In this document: positions 1 through 7,380 of the stretch, piece by piece
Layout of the letters: the number at the start of each line of letters is the position of its first letter
Position numbering within the stretch: position 1 is the stretch's first letter
Assembly: GCF_900184815.1 (NCBI RefSeq)
Contig: NZ_FXXQ01000005.1
Coordinates: 62,001-126,000 of the forward strand
DNA from: Boseongicola aestuarii
GTDB lineage: Bacteria; Pseudomonadota; Alphaproteobacteria; Rhodobacterales; Rhodobacteraceae
DNA length: 64,000 nt
Direction of reading: 5' to 3'
Program-made: the position numbers and the translations under genes
The notes under the pieces: model-generated
Told to the model about the DNA's origin: nothing
The model's input: only the letters and a program-made list of their open reading frames with translations
Databases searched by the model: none

Positions 1-151
1 GCATCGCCAGCGGCTCGCGAAAAATCGCGCGTCGGGTTTTGAAGCTGTTGATAATGATCACGAATACCGGGAACAACGCAATCAGCGTATAGAGGATCAA
101 TACACCATGCGCAGCGTAGGTATTGAGGCGGTTTTGACGGGCGATGCTCAT
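1..151 (-). CDS. Carbohydrate ABC transporter permease, MalG type (partial, N-terminus only)
   Basis: Only about 50 codons are present; the gene runs off the left edge. The start is ATG at 151 (minus strand), preceded by AAGGAC. The peptide opens MSIARQNRLNTYAAHGV, then has a hydrophobic segment (VLILYTLIALFPVFVIIINS) followed by SFKTRRAIF, the usual first membrane span and 'NSFK' junction of MalG-family inner-membrane permeases. It starts 10 bp after the stop of the MalF-type permease, so it should be the second permease of the same importer. The ATPase is not in the window and may lie further left. Confidence 0.85.
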   Translation of the reverse strand, partial: MSIARQNRLNTYAAHGVLILYTLIALFPVFVIIINSFKTRRAIFREPLAM

Positions 152-161
152 GTCATTGTCC

Positions 162-1088
162 TTAGAACTGATAGCGGCGCATGCGCGACTGGATGCCAAA
201 AAGGTAGATGCACACGCCGATCAGAATGATCGCGAACATGGCCGAGGCAATTGCCGACCCCATGTGCGGATCACCCAGTTGAAGCTGGAAGCCAAAGAAC
301 GTCCGATACATGAAGGTGCCCAGAATGTCGGTTGAGAAATCTGGCCCCGCCAGCGCGCCTTGCGCGGCATAGATCAGGTCGAACGCGTTGAAGTTCGCCA
401 CAAATGTCAGGATCGAGATGATCCCGATCGACGGCAGGATGAGCGGCAGCTTGATCTTCCAGAAGGCTGACATGCCGGTGATGCCTTCAACTTCAGCGGC
501 TTCGAGAATTTCGTCGGGGATCGACAGCAACGCGGCATAGATCAGCATCATCGGGATGCCGACGAACTGCCAGACAGAGACAAGTGACAGTGTGGTCAAA
601 GCGTATTCCTGTTTGCCAAGCCACGGTGCGTAGAGGGATTTCAGCCCGACCGCGTCCAGCATCCCCGGCGCAATGCCCCAGATCGGCGACAGGATCAGTT
701 TCCAGGCAAACCCGACGATGACAAAAGACAGGATGGTCGGAATGAAGATGGCCGAGCGGTAAAAAGCAGCATACCGCAATCGCGGATGGCTGAGGATCGC
801 CGCAAGGGCAATGCCGATGGGGTTTTGCACCAGCATGTGAATGACGAAGAACCAGAAATTGTTGCCAAGCGCGTTCCAGAACTGATCCGACCAGACGGCA
901 TCGCCAAACAACGCGCGGAAGTTCTGCAGGCCGACGAAGACCCTTTCCTGATCGATTTCGGTAAACAAAGCCAGGCGCAAAGTGGCGAACAGCGGGAAGA
1001 TCATGATTGCCGAGTAGACGAGGACGGCAGGCGCGAGAAAAATCACGATATGCCACCTGAACTTCGGCTTATTCTGATGTTTTGTCAT
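162..1088 (-). CDS. Carbohydrate ABC transporter permease, MalF type
   Basis: 308 aa inner-membrane permease of the MalF/UgpA family, with about six hydrophobic spans and a short cytoplasmic N-terminus (MTKHQNKPKFRWH). The EAA loop that docks to the ATPase is visible around residue 200 (EILEAAEVEGITGMSAFWK, followed by LPLILP). It lies downstream of the sugar-binding protein and directly upstream of the second permease. Because the operon starts with a MurNAc-6-P etherase, the cargo is probably MurNAc, GlcNAc or a muropeptide-derived sugar. The family is clear; the substrate is inferred from context. Confidence 0.9.
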   Translation of the reverse strand: MTKHQNKPKFRWHIVIFLAPAVLVYSAIMIFPLFATLRLALFTEIDQERVFVGLQNFRALFGDAVWSDQFWNALGNNFWFFVIHMLVQNPIGIALAAILSHPRLRYAAFYRSAIFIPTILSFVIVGFAWKLILSPIWGIAPGMLDAVGLKSLYAPWLGKQEYALTTLSLVSVWQFVGIPMMLIYAALLSIPDEILEAAEVEGITGMSAFWKIKLPLILPSIGIISILTFVANFNAFDLIYAAQGALAGPDFSTDILGTFMYRTFFGFQLQLGDPHMGSAIASAMFAIILIGVCIYLFGIQSRMRRYQF

Positions 1089-1154
1089 AAGATTATCCTG
1101 CCGTTTTTGCGGAGCACATAGCGAAGCAATGGTTGCGGAAAACGATCCGGGCAG

Positions 1155-1186
1155 ACTGCGCCGATGGCCGAAACCCCCGGCGCAGT
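1155..1186 (-). other. Stem-loop after the sugar-binding protein gene
   Basis: A perfect 9-bp inverted repeat (ACTGCGCCG / CGGCGCAGT) encloses a 14-nt loop, 15 bp downstream of the binding-protein stop and before the permease gene. There is no T-run directly after the stem on the minus strand, so it looks more like an mRNA-stabilising or partial-termination hairpin than a full terminator. Similar stem-loops follow the other four complete binding-protein genes that have operon partners. Confidence 0.55.
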
Positions 1187-1201
1187 GCTGTCACGAAGGG
1201 C

Positions 1202-2455
1202 TTATTGCTGAGGCTCGTACCAGCTTGCCAGACCCGCTTGCAGACGCGCGCCTGCATCTTCCGGGCTTTCCTCGCCTTTGATCACGGCCACGGACGCATT
1301 CCATGTGTCGTTTTCAAGGTTAGGCGTGCCGCGCGACAGAACCTGATAGGTCGACCGGATCGTGCTCTCGCACTCATCGCGCCAAGAGATGAACTCCTGC
1401 GCCAACGGGTCTTCCAGAGTGACCGGAGCGTCGGACAGCGGGAAGAAGCCCGGCAGAGAGTTGGCGAAAATCGTCGCGAATTCCGACGATCCCACCCAGT
1501 TGAGGAAGGTCGTCGCGGCCTCGGGGTTGGGAGTTGCTGCATTCATCCCGATTCCGATGTCGGTGTGGTCCGAGATATAGCAGGTATCGCCCGCGTTCTG
1601 GACCGGCGGATAGAAAGCACCCATCTCGAAATCGGCAAGATTGTTGAAGCCTGAGATTTCCCAAGAACCGGTCGGATAGATTGCCGCGCGGCCAAGAGTA
1701 AAGATGTTCTGGCTATCGGGATAGGTCTGCGCCTCATAGCCGTCGCCCAGGTAATCGCCCCACTTCGCCAACTGACGGAACGGTGCAACCCAAGGCTCAT
1801 CCGTCAGGGATTGCTCACCCGCCAGAAGCGCCAACCGGCCTTCTTCGCCCTTCCAGTAATTCGGCCCGATGTTGTTATATCCCATCGTCGCGGCTTCCCA
1901 CTGGTCGTTGGTGCCCATCGCCATTGGAATATATGAGCCATCCGCCTTGATCGCGTCCAGCGCCGCAAAGAACTCGGCTTCTGTCTTTGGTTCCTCGAGA
2001 CCCAACTCGTCAAAGGCGTCCTTGTTGTAGATGAAGCCGTGGATCACCGATGCCATCGGCACGCAGAACTGCACGGACCCGTCATCTGTGCTCCAGCCAG
2101 ATTTCGCCACCGGCGAGAAGCCGGCCATGCCTTCGATGTTGCCGATGTCGGCCAGATGTCCAGCCTCGAACAGCGCGAGCGACGCGTCGAACGGACGGCA
2201 TGTGATAATGTCACCAGCCGAACCCGCATCCAGTTTCGAGTTCAAGACCGCGTTGTATTCGGCGGGAGCCGACGGTGTGAAATTCAGTTTTATCCCCGGA
2301 TGCGCGGCCTCGAATGCCGGAATGATCTGCTGTTGCCAGATTGCTAGATCATCGTTGCGCCAGCTTTCGATTGTCAGCGTCACGTCTTGGGCCGTCGCCG
2401 CGCCTGCGATCAGCGTCGAGGCGAGAAGCGCTGCGGTCAATTTGGTTCTCTTCAT
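1202..2455 (-). CDS. Extracellular sugar-binding protein of ABC transporter
   Basis: 417 aa counted from ATG at 2455, which follows AGGGAG. A longer reading frame exists upstream, but this start places a Sec signal peptide (MKRTKLTAALLASTLIAG, cleavage near ATAQ) at the true N-terminus. The mature protein has the family-1 solute-binding layout: 'IESWRND', an early 'GDIITCRPFD' segment, 'IHGFIYNKDAFDELG', and a later 'IYPTGSWEISGF'. It acts in the periplasm. It lies 14 bp downstream of murQ and upstream of two permeases, so the ligand is probably an amino sugar such as MurNAc or GlcNAc; that is an inference. Confidence 0.88.
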   Translation of the reverse strand: MKRTKLTAALLASTLIAGAATAQDVTLTIESWRNDDLAIWQQQIIPAFEAAHPGIKLNFTPSAPAEYNAVLNSKLDAGSAGDIITCRPFDASLALFEAGHLADIGNIEGMAGFSPVAKSGWSTDDGSVQFCVPMASVIHGFIYNKDAFDELGLEEPKTEAEFFAALDAIKADGSYIPMAMGTNDQWEAATMGYNNIGPNYWKGEEGRLALLAGEQSLTDEPWVAPFRQLAKWGDYLGDGYEAQTYPDSQNIFTLGRAAIYPTGSWEISGFNNLADFEMGAFYPPVQNAGDTCYISDHTDIGIGMNAATPNPEAATTFLNWVGSSEFATIFANSLPGFFPLSDAPVTLEDPLAQEFISWRDECESTIRSTYQVLSRGTPNLENDTWNASVAVIKGEESPEDAGARLQAGLASWYEPQQ

Positions 2456-2469
2456 GGTAGTCTCCCTGG

Positions 2470-3372
2470 TTAAACAGTTGTGTTTTGGTTTGGTTGGATC
2501 GTCATGAGGCATGGGCCAAGCTGGCCTTTGTGCCGGAAAAGTAGTTGGTTCGCTTGTTCGACAGTCATTCCCGTCGCGACCAGAATGCTTGCCTTTGTAT
2601 CACCTTTTGCAACGGTCAGGGCGGCCTTTGCCGCGTCTCGCGAGACACCGGCGATGCCCGAGATTATCCCGGTCGCCCGCCCGACCAACTTCCTGTTGTC
2701 AGCGACAACATTCACCATCTGCCCGCGAAACACATGACCTAGCGCAATTCCCATCTGCGATGACATGAGATTGAGCGCCGCTTTTTGCGCGGTCCCGGCC
2801 CCCAGCCGTGTTGATCCGGCGATCACCTCGGGTGGCGTCACAAGACAGATCGGAATATCTCCAAGTTCAAGCAACTTCGTGCCTGGATTGTTGGCGATCG
2901 CGATCACGACAGCGCCTTTTGCACGCGCCCGCTCTGCCACAGCAATCGCGAAAGGCGTGCTGCCGCTTGCGCTGAGGACGATGACAACATCGCCGTCTTT
3001 GACAGCGCGCATCGCTGTGCCGGCTGCACCGACATCATCTTCAGTATCGCCCGGCATACGTCCGTCGACCGGCACACCGCCAGGCATATGAATTTGAATT
3101 CTGTTCGCGGGGATGCCGAAGGTGCCGGGCAATTCACAGGCATCCGCAAGCGCCATCAGACCCGAGCTTCCGGCCGCGACATACACCAAAGACCCGCCCG
3201 AGCGGACAGCTCCCGCCATGACTTCGGCGCCGCGCGCGATACTTTCCGATGCGTCCAGAACAGCCTGAAGCGCCGCCATTTGCGCGCCAATGAAGACTTC
3301 GGCGGCTTGATCTGCGCCCAGCAGGTCAATCGCCTCGTTTTCGGACAACATTTCAGTGACAGGCAGCAACAT
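2470..3372 (-). CDS. murQ: N-acetylmuramic acid 6-phosphate etherase
   Basis: 300 aa from ATG at 3372, which follows AGGAAGGAG; the 22-residue upstream extension has no good ribosome site. MurQ cleaves the lactyl ether of MurNAc-6-P to GlcNAc-6-P and D-lactate. The SIS fold is visible: 'GGSLVYVAAGSSGLMALADA' near residue 60, then 'VIVLSASGSTPFAIAVAERA' near 125, and 'GSTRLGAGTAQKAALNLMSS' near 185, the family signature. Length matches the usual 300 aa. It is the first gene of the leftward operon, divergent from the kinase and regulator. A role in recycling the cell's own wall is possible, but the ABC genes favour uptake of external sugar. Confidence 0.9.
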   Translation of the reverse strand: MLLPVTEMLSENEAIDLLGADQAAEVFIGAQMAALQAVLDASESIARGAEVMAGAVRSGGSLVYVAAGSSGLMALADACELPGTFGIPANRIQIHMPGGVPVDGRMPGDTEDDVGAAGTAMRAVKDGDVVIVLSASGSTPFAIAVAERARAKGAVVIAIANNPGTKLLELGDIPICLVTPPEVIAGSTRLGAGTAQKAALNLMSSQMGIALGHVFRGQMVNVVADNRKLVGRATGIISGIAGVSRDAAKAALTVAKGDTKASILVATGMTVEQANQLLFRHKGQLGPCLMTIQPNQNTTV

Positions 3373-3394
3373 TCGAATCTCCTTCCTCAATCTA

Positions 3395-3411
3395 ATACCT
3401 TTTAAATACCT
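3395..3411. promoter_or_regulatory. Candidate GntR operator, murQ side
   Basis: Two ATACCT hexamers at 3395-3400 and 3406-3411 lie exactly 11 bp apart in direct orientation, 23 bp upstream of the murQ start. The opposite promoter carries the same arrangement as its reverse complement, so this is probably a binding site for the locus regulator (4419-5177). The site is assigned from symmetry only. Confidence 0.5.
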
Positions 3412-3505
3412 TTTGTCTACCATTTTCTCCGCCGCCACATTTCTGCCATTTTGATAAGGCCAATTATCAGCTTTTTACACGCAATAGGTCTATCTTTTCC
3501 AAAAT

Positions 3506-3522
3506 AGGTATTATAAAGGTAT
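3506..3522. promoter_or_regulatory. Candidate GntR operator, kinase side
   Basis: Two AGGTAT hexamers at 3506-3511 and 3517-3522 are spaced by 11 bp, one helical turn, just 4 bp before the kinase start codon. This is the mirror image of the ATACCT pair near murQ. An extra AATAGGT half-site lies at 3483-3489. Overlap with the ribosome-binding region would fit repression. Confidence 0.5.
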
Positions 3523-3525
3523 CTT

Positions 3526-4422
3526 ATGTCTGATTCAGATCATACCTTGCTCATAGGCGTGGATGGAGGCGGGACCGGCTGCCGGGCTGCGGTTGGCACG
3601 CTTGCAAAAGGCGTGCTCGCTCGCGCCGAAGGCGGGCGCGCAAACGCGACATCCGACTCCGCGCTGGCAATTAGAAGCGTCCTTGAAGCTGTTCATGCGG
3701 CACTGCAAACAGCCGGGTTTTCCGCCGATGCATTATCCGGCGCGGTGGCCCATGTCGGGTTGGCGGGCGTGATGACGGCTGATGACAGTACACGCATTTC
3801 CAGTGCTCTGCCCTTTCAGCGCACAATCGTGACAGACGACCGGCCAACGGCGATCGCGGGCGCGCTTGGGGATCAGGATGGCTATCTCCTGGCTGTCGGA
3901 ACGGGAACGATTGTGGCCAGCAGCCACCACGGAACACTTGGATTTGTCGGCGGCTGGGGCTTTCAGCTTTCGGACCAGGCCTCGGGTGCTTGGCTTGGAC
4001 ATGCAGCTCTGCGGCGCACGATCCTGTGCCTCGACGGACTGACCCCACACTCGGACCTGACCCGCAGCTTGCTCGCCCGTTTCGATAGCGATCCGAATGG
4101 TATGGTCACCTTTGCGGCCTCTGCCATGCCTGGAGACTTTGGAACGCTTGCTCCTCTCATTATCGAAGCTGCAAATGCGGGTGATGAATGGGGCGTCAGC
4201 CTGATGAATGAGGGTGCCGATTACCTGATGCAGGCCCTTGCAACGCTTGGGTTCCGATCCGGCGACACCATTTGCCTGACCGGCGGCGTCGGCCCGCACT
4301 ATGAAGCCTATCTTCCGCAAGACGCTCTGGAGGGTCGCGTATCTTCTCACGGTGGGTCCCTGGATGGCGCATTTCAGTTGGCGGCCCGGCTTGCGGCAAG
4401 TCCACCGGAGCGCACTCAATGA
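3526..4422 (+). CDS. BadF/BadG/BcrA/BcrD-family amino-sugar kinase (MurK/GlcNAc kinase-like)
   Basis: 298 aa cytoplasmic kinase of the ASKHA fold. The phosphate-1 motif is near the N-terminus (LLIGVDGGGTGCRAAVG), the phosphate-2 region is 'YLLAVGTGTIVAS', then 'GGWGFQLSDQASGAWLGHAAL', which is highly typical of glucosamine/GlcNAc kinases of this family, and 'ICLTGGVG' is the adenosine motif. In Clostridium a member of this family (MurK) phosphorylates MurNAc and GlcNAc. Placed opposite murQ and upstream of a deaminase and nagA, it should supply MurNAc-6-P or GlcNAc-6-P from sugar imported without a PTS. It overlaps the GntR gene by 4 bp. Exact sugar preference cannot be read from sequence. 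Confidence 0.85.
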   Translation: MSDSDHTLLIGVDGGGTGCRAAVGTLAKGVLARAEGGRANATSDSALAIRSVLEAVHAALQTAGFSADALSGAVAHVGLAGVMTADDSTRISSALPFQRTIVTDDRPTAIAGALGDQDGYLLAVGTGTIVASSHHGTLGFVGGWGFQLSDQASGAWLGHAALRRTILCLDGLTPHSDLTRSLLARFDSDPNGMVTFAASAMPGDFGTLAPLIIEAANAGDEWGVSLMNEGADYLMQALATLGFRSGDTICLTGGVGPHYEAYLPQDALEGRVSSHGGSLDGAFQLAARLAASPPERTQ

Positions 4423-5177
4423 GCATCGTGGACTTCCTTGCCCCCGAAAAATGGCTCCGGCCGGACGGCGGCCCGAGGTACGTGCAACTGCGCCGGCGGC
4501 TGAGCGATGGTGTGGATCAGGGCGTGTTGAAAGCAGGCAGTTCACTGCCGCCAGAACGCGAGATCGCCGCGATCACCGACATGTCTCGCGTTACGGTTCG
4601 CAAGGCCATCCACGCGCTGGCTCAAGACGGGATCGTCATTCAGAAACAGGGTTCGGGGTCCTTTGTCGCCTCGGATACGCCCAAGATCGAGCAATCCCTT
4701 TCACGTCTGACGTCATTCAGCGAAGACATGGCGCGGCGCGGCATGACGTCGACCAGCATCTGGCTGGAACGTGGTATCTTCATGCCTTCTCCGGACGAGG
4801 TGCTGGCCCTTGCCCTTTCGCCTGACGCCTCTGTGTCTCGCATTGCACGCCTAAGAACCGCTGATGGCAAACCCATGGCAATCGAGCGCGCCTCGCTTTC
4901 GACAGAGATGTTGCCCAATCCGCTGCTGGTCGAAACATCGCTTTACGAAGTGCTGGAACAGGCCGGGTATCGGCCAGCGCGCGCTCTACAGAAAATCTCG
5001 GCAATAAATCTCGAAGTAGACAACGCGACACTTCTTGAAGTCGAGCCCGGCAAAGCCGGCCTGCGTATCGAACGCACTTCTTACCTTTCCGACGGACGGA
5101 CCGTCGAATTCACCCAATCCATTTACCGCGGAGACGCCTACAACTTCGTGGCCGAACTTCGCCTTGCAAAAGAATAG
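4419..5177 (+). CDS. GntR-family (HutC/UTRA) transcriptional regulator of the amino-sugar locus
   Basis: 252 aa. The N-terminal winged helix-turn-helix (about residues 20-85) includes 'LPPEREIAAITDMSRVTVRK' and ends 'GIVIQKQGSGSFVA', the classic GntR signature. The remainder is a UTRA ligand-binding domain with 'GKPMAIERASL' and a C-terminal 'IERTSYLSDGRTVEFTQS'. UTRA regulators of GlcNAc genes usually bind GlcN-6-P or GlcNAc-6-P, which fits the neighbours. It overlaps the kinase by 4 bp and is followed 10 bp later by the SIS deaminase. It probably represses both arms of the locus through the 11-bp-spaced repeats in the divergent region. Confidence 0.92.
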   Translation: MSIVDFLAPEKWLRPDGGPRYVQLRRRLSDGVDQGVLKAGSSLPPEREIAAITDMSRVTVRKAIHALAQDGIVIQKQGSGSFVASDTPKIEQSLSRLTSFSEDMARRGMTSTSIWLERGIFMPSPDEVLALALSPDASVSRIARLRTADGKPMAIERASLSTEMLPNPLLVETSLYEVLEQAGYRPARALQKISAINLEVDNATLLEVEPGKAGLRIERTSYLSDGRTVEFTQSIYRGDAYNFVAELRLAKE

Positions 5178-5187
5178 GACGCCAGAC

Positions 5188-6213
5188 ATGGCCGAGACAC
5201 AAATGCGCCGCGAAGTGTTGGAAATCCCCAGTGCTGTTGATCGCCTGTTGCGCAACGGCGGCGACGATATCAAAGCTGCCGCCGACGCAATCCGGGCGCA
5301 AGACCCATCGTTCATGGTCAGCGTTGCGCGGGGCTCGTCCGACCATGTGGCGACGTATCTGAAATACGCGTCCGAACTTCTGATGGGAACACCGATCGCG
5401 TCGATCGGTCCATCCATCGCGTCGATCTACAAACGCCAACTCAACCTCAAGGGCGCGGTCTGCTTGTCTGTTTCGCAATCCGGAAAAAGCCCCGATATCG
5501 TCGAAATGGCGCGTATGGCGCGCGCGGGCGGTGCGTTGTCCGTGGCGATGACCAATCACCCCGACAGCCCGCTTGCTCAGGTGGCGGATCATGCGCTCAA
5601 TTTGCACGCCGGCCCCGAACTCAGCGTCGCTGCCACAAAGACTTTCGTGAATTCGACCGTTGCAGGCATCTGGCTTCTGGCCGAATGGGCAGAGGACGCC
5701 GCCCTTCTCGCGGCGATTCACAACCTTCCGGAAAAGCTGGAAAGCGCGGTGCTGATCGACTGGCCGGCCGTTCGAGAGGCGCTGGAAGGGCGCAACTCGA
5801 TCTATTGTCTGGGTCGCGGTCCTGCATATGCGATTTCGAATGAGGCAGCGCTGAAATTCAAGGAAACCTGTCAAATACATGCCGAGTCCTACTCGTCCGC
5901 AGAAGTGTTGCACGGTCCTGTTTCTATCGTAGACGGCGGCTTTCCCGTAATTGCGCTTGCGTCCGCCGATGAAGCGGAAGGTGCACTTGCCAGTGTCGCG
6001 GATGAGATTGCATCCAAGGGCGCAACCGTCTTTGCGACCACCGAAAAGGTGAGCAAAGCCAGTGCCTTGGAGGTGACGCGCACCGGCCACGCGTTGACCG
6101 ATCCGATCTCGTTGATTGCCAGTTTCTATGCAATGGTAGAACGCACCGCTGCCTCGCGAGGGATCAATCCGGACGCCCCGCGTCACTTGAAGAAAGTGAC
6201 TGAAACCGTATGA
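5188..6213 (+). CDS. SIS-domain glucosamine-6-phosphate deaminase (NagB-II type)
   Basis: 341 aa from ATG at 5188 (MAETQMRREVLEIP). An in-frame upstream extension overlaps the GntR gene and is not needed. It has two SIS domains resembling the isomerase half of GlmS: 'VARGSSDHVATYLKY' and 'SVSQSGKSPDIVEMAR' in the first, 'YCLGRGPAYAISNEAALKFK' and 'AEVLHGP' in the second, with the terminal 'LKKVTETV' typical of GlmS-like proteins. The glutaminase domain is absent, so it should run GlcN-6-P to fructose-6-P plus ammonia rather than synthesis. It overlaps nagA by 4 bp. AgaS-like specificity for galactosamine-6-P is the main alternative. Confidence 0.85.
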   Translation: MAETQMRREVLEIPSAVDRLLRNGGDDIKAAADAIRAQDPSFMVSVARGSSDHVATYLKYASELLMGTPIASIGPSIASIYKRQLNLKGAVCLSVSQSGKSPDIVEMARMARAGGALSVAMTNHPDSPLAQVADHALNLHAGPELSVAATKTFVNSTVAGIWLLAEWAEDAALLAAIHNLPEKLESAVLIDWPAVREALEGRNSIYCLGRGPAYAISNEAALKFKETCQIHAESYSSAEVLHGPVSIVDGGFPVIALASADEAEGALASVADEIASKGATVFATTEKVSKASALEVTRTGHALTDPISLIASFYAMVERTAASRGINPDAPRHLKKVTETV

Positions 6214-7367
6214 GCGCGCCGCAAAAAGCCTATGTCGGCGCCAAAATCCACGATGGACGCGCCCTGGTGTACGACCATGCTCTGGTCTGTGACAGCAAAG
6301 GCTTGCTGTCTGTGCTGCCGCTTGACGCCGTGCCTGCCGATTGTCCGAAAGAACATCTGGGCGGAGGGCTGATCACCCCCGGGTTCGTTGACCTTCAAGT
6401 CAACGGTGGCGGAGGTGTGATGTTCAACGAGGACCAATCTGTCGAGACCTTGCAAAAGATCGCAGAGGCCCACGCGACGACCGGCACGTTGGCGCTTTTG
6501 CCGACTTTGATCACCGACACGCCCGATCGCACACGCGCTGCCATCGACGCGGTCGAGCAGGCCATTGCGCAGAAGGTTGAGGGGATCGTCGGAATTCATC
6601 TTGAAGGCCCGCATCTTTCGGTCGCGCGCAAAGGGGCGCATGACCCTAGCCTGATCCGCCCGATGAGCGATGACGATCTGCAACTTCTGCTGAACGCCGC
6701 CGAGCGTTTGGCGAATGTCATGGTCACGGTTGCTCCGGAAAATACGACGCCAGCGCAGATCAGCGCGATGGCTCAGGCGGGCATCAACGTATCGCTGGGC
6801 CACACGGACGCTGACGTGGCGACCTGCCACGCGGCGTTTGACGCGGGCGCGCGCTGTGCGACACATCTGTTCAACGCGATGAGCCAGCTTCAGAGCCGTG
6901 AACCCGGACTGGTCGGAGCGACCCTTTCGCGCGGCGAAGTGTATGCCGGGCTTATTGCGGATGGCATCCACGTTCACCCCGCGACAATGGCCGTGGCCCT
7001 TGCCGCCAAGCCGCACTCGGAGCGTGTCTTTCTGGTGACGGATGCGATGGCCTGTGCGGGTTCGGACATCACGAGCTTTCGTCTGAATGGGCGACAGATC
7101 CTGCGGAAGGACGGGCGGCTTACGCTTGAAGATGGGACACTGGCGGGCGCGGACCTTGAGATGCCGCGTGCCATTGAGGTTATGATGACCAAGGTCGGGG
7201 ATAAGCTGTCGCAGGCGGTGCGACGCGCGACATCAACACCGGCCGAGCTTTTGCAGGACGCTGAGGGTCTTGGGGTTTTGAAGGGCGCACGTCGGGCGGT
7301 CTATTTCCCGGATGGGGCGGAACGCTCGATCACTCGGCGCGTGCTTTGTGCCGAAAAAGGCACCTGA
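6210..7367 (+). CDS. nagA: N-acetylglucosamine-6-phosphate deacetylase
   Basis: 385 aa amidohydrolase-fold enzyme that deacetylates GlcNAc-6-P to GlcN-6-P and acetate. Family marks in order: 'GGLITPGFVDLQVNGGGGVM' near 50, 'GIHLEGPHLS' near 125 with the metal-binding Glu, 'VSLGHTDADVATCHAAFDAG' near 195, 'ATHLFNAMSQLQSREPGL' near 215, and 'FLVTDAMACAG' near 275 with the catalytic Asp. Length is normal. It is the last gene of the rightward operon, overlapping the deaminase by 4 bp, and it converges on the SLC13 gene with only 13 bp between stops. Confidence 0.95.
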   Translation: MSAPQKAYVGAKIHDGRALVYDHALVCDSKGLLSVLPLDAVPADCPKEHLGGGLITPGFVDLQVNGGGGVMFNEDQSVETLQKIAEAHATTGTLALLPTLITDTPDRTRAAIDAVEQAIAQKVEGIVGIHLEGPHLSVARKGAHDPSLIRPMSDDDLQLLLNAAERLANVMVTVAPENTTPAQISAMAQAGINVSLGHTDADVATCHAAFDAGARCATHLFNAMSQLQSREPGLVGATLSRGEVYAGLIADGIHVHPATMAVALAAKPHSERVFLVTDAMACAGSDITSFRLNGRQILRKDGRLTLEDGTLAGADLEMPRAIEVMMTKVGDKLSQAVRRATSTPAELLQDAEGLGVLKGARRAVYFPDGAERSITRRVLCAEKGT

Positions 7368-7380
7368 GAACGCGCGCCGA

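Noticed and set aside
4301-4825. Open frame spanning the kinase/GntR junction on the plus strand
   Set aside because: It is a shadow frame of two genes with intact motifs and a standard ATGA overlap.
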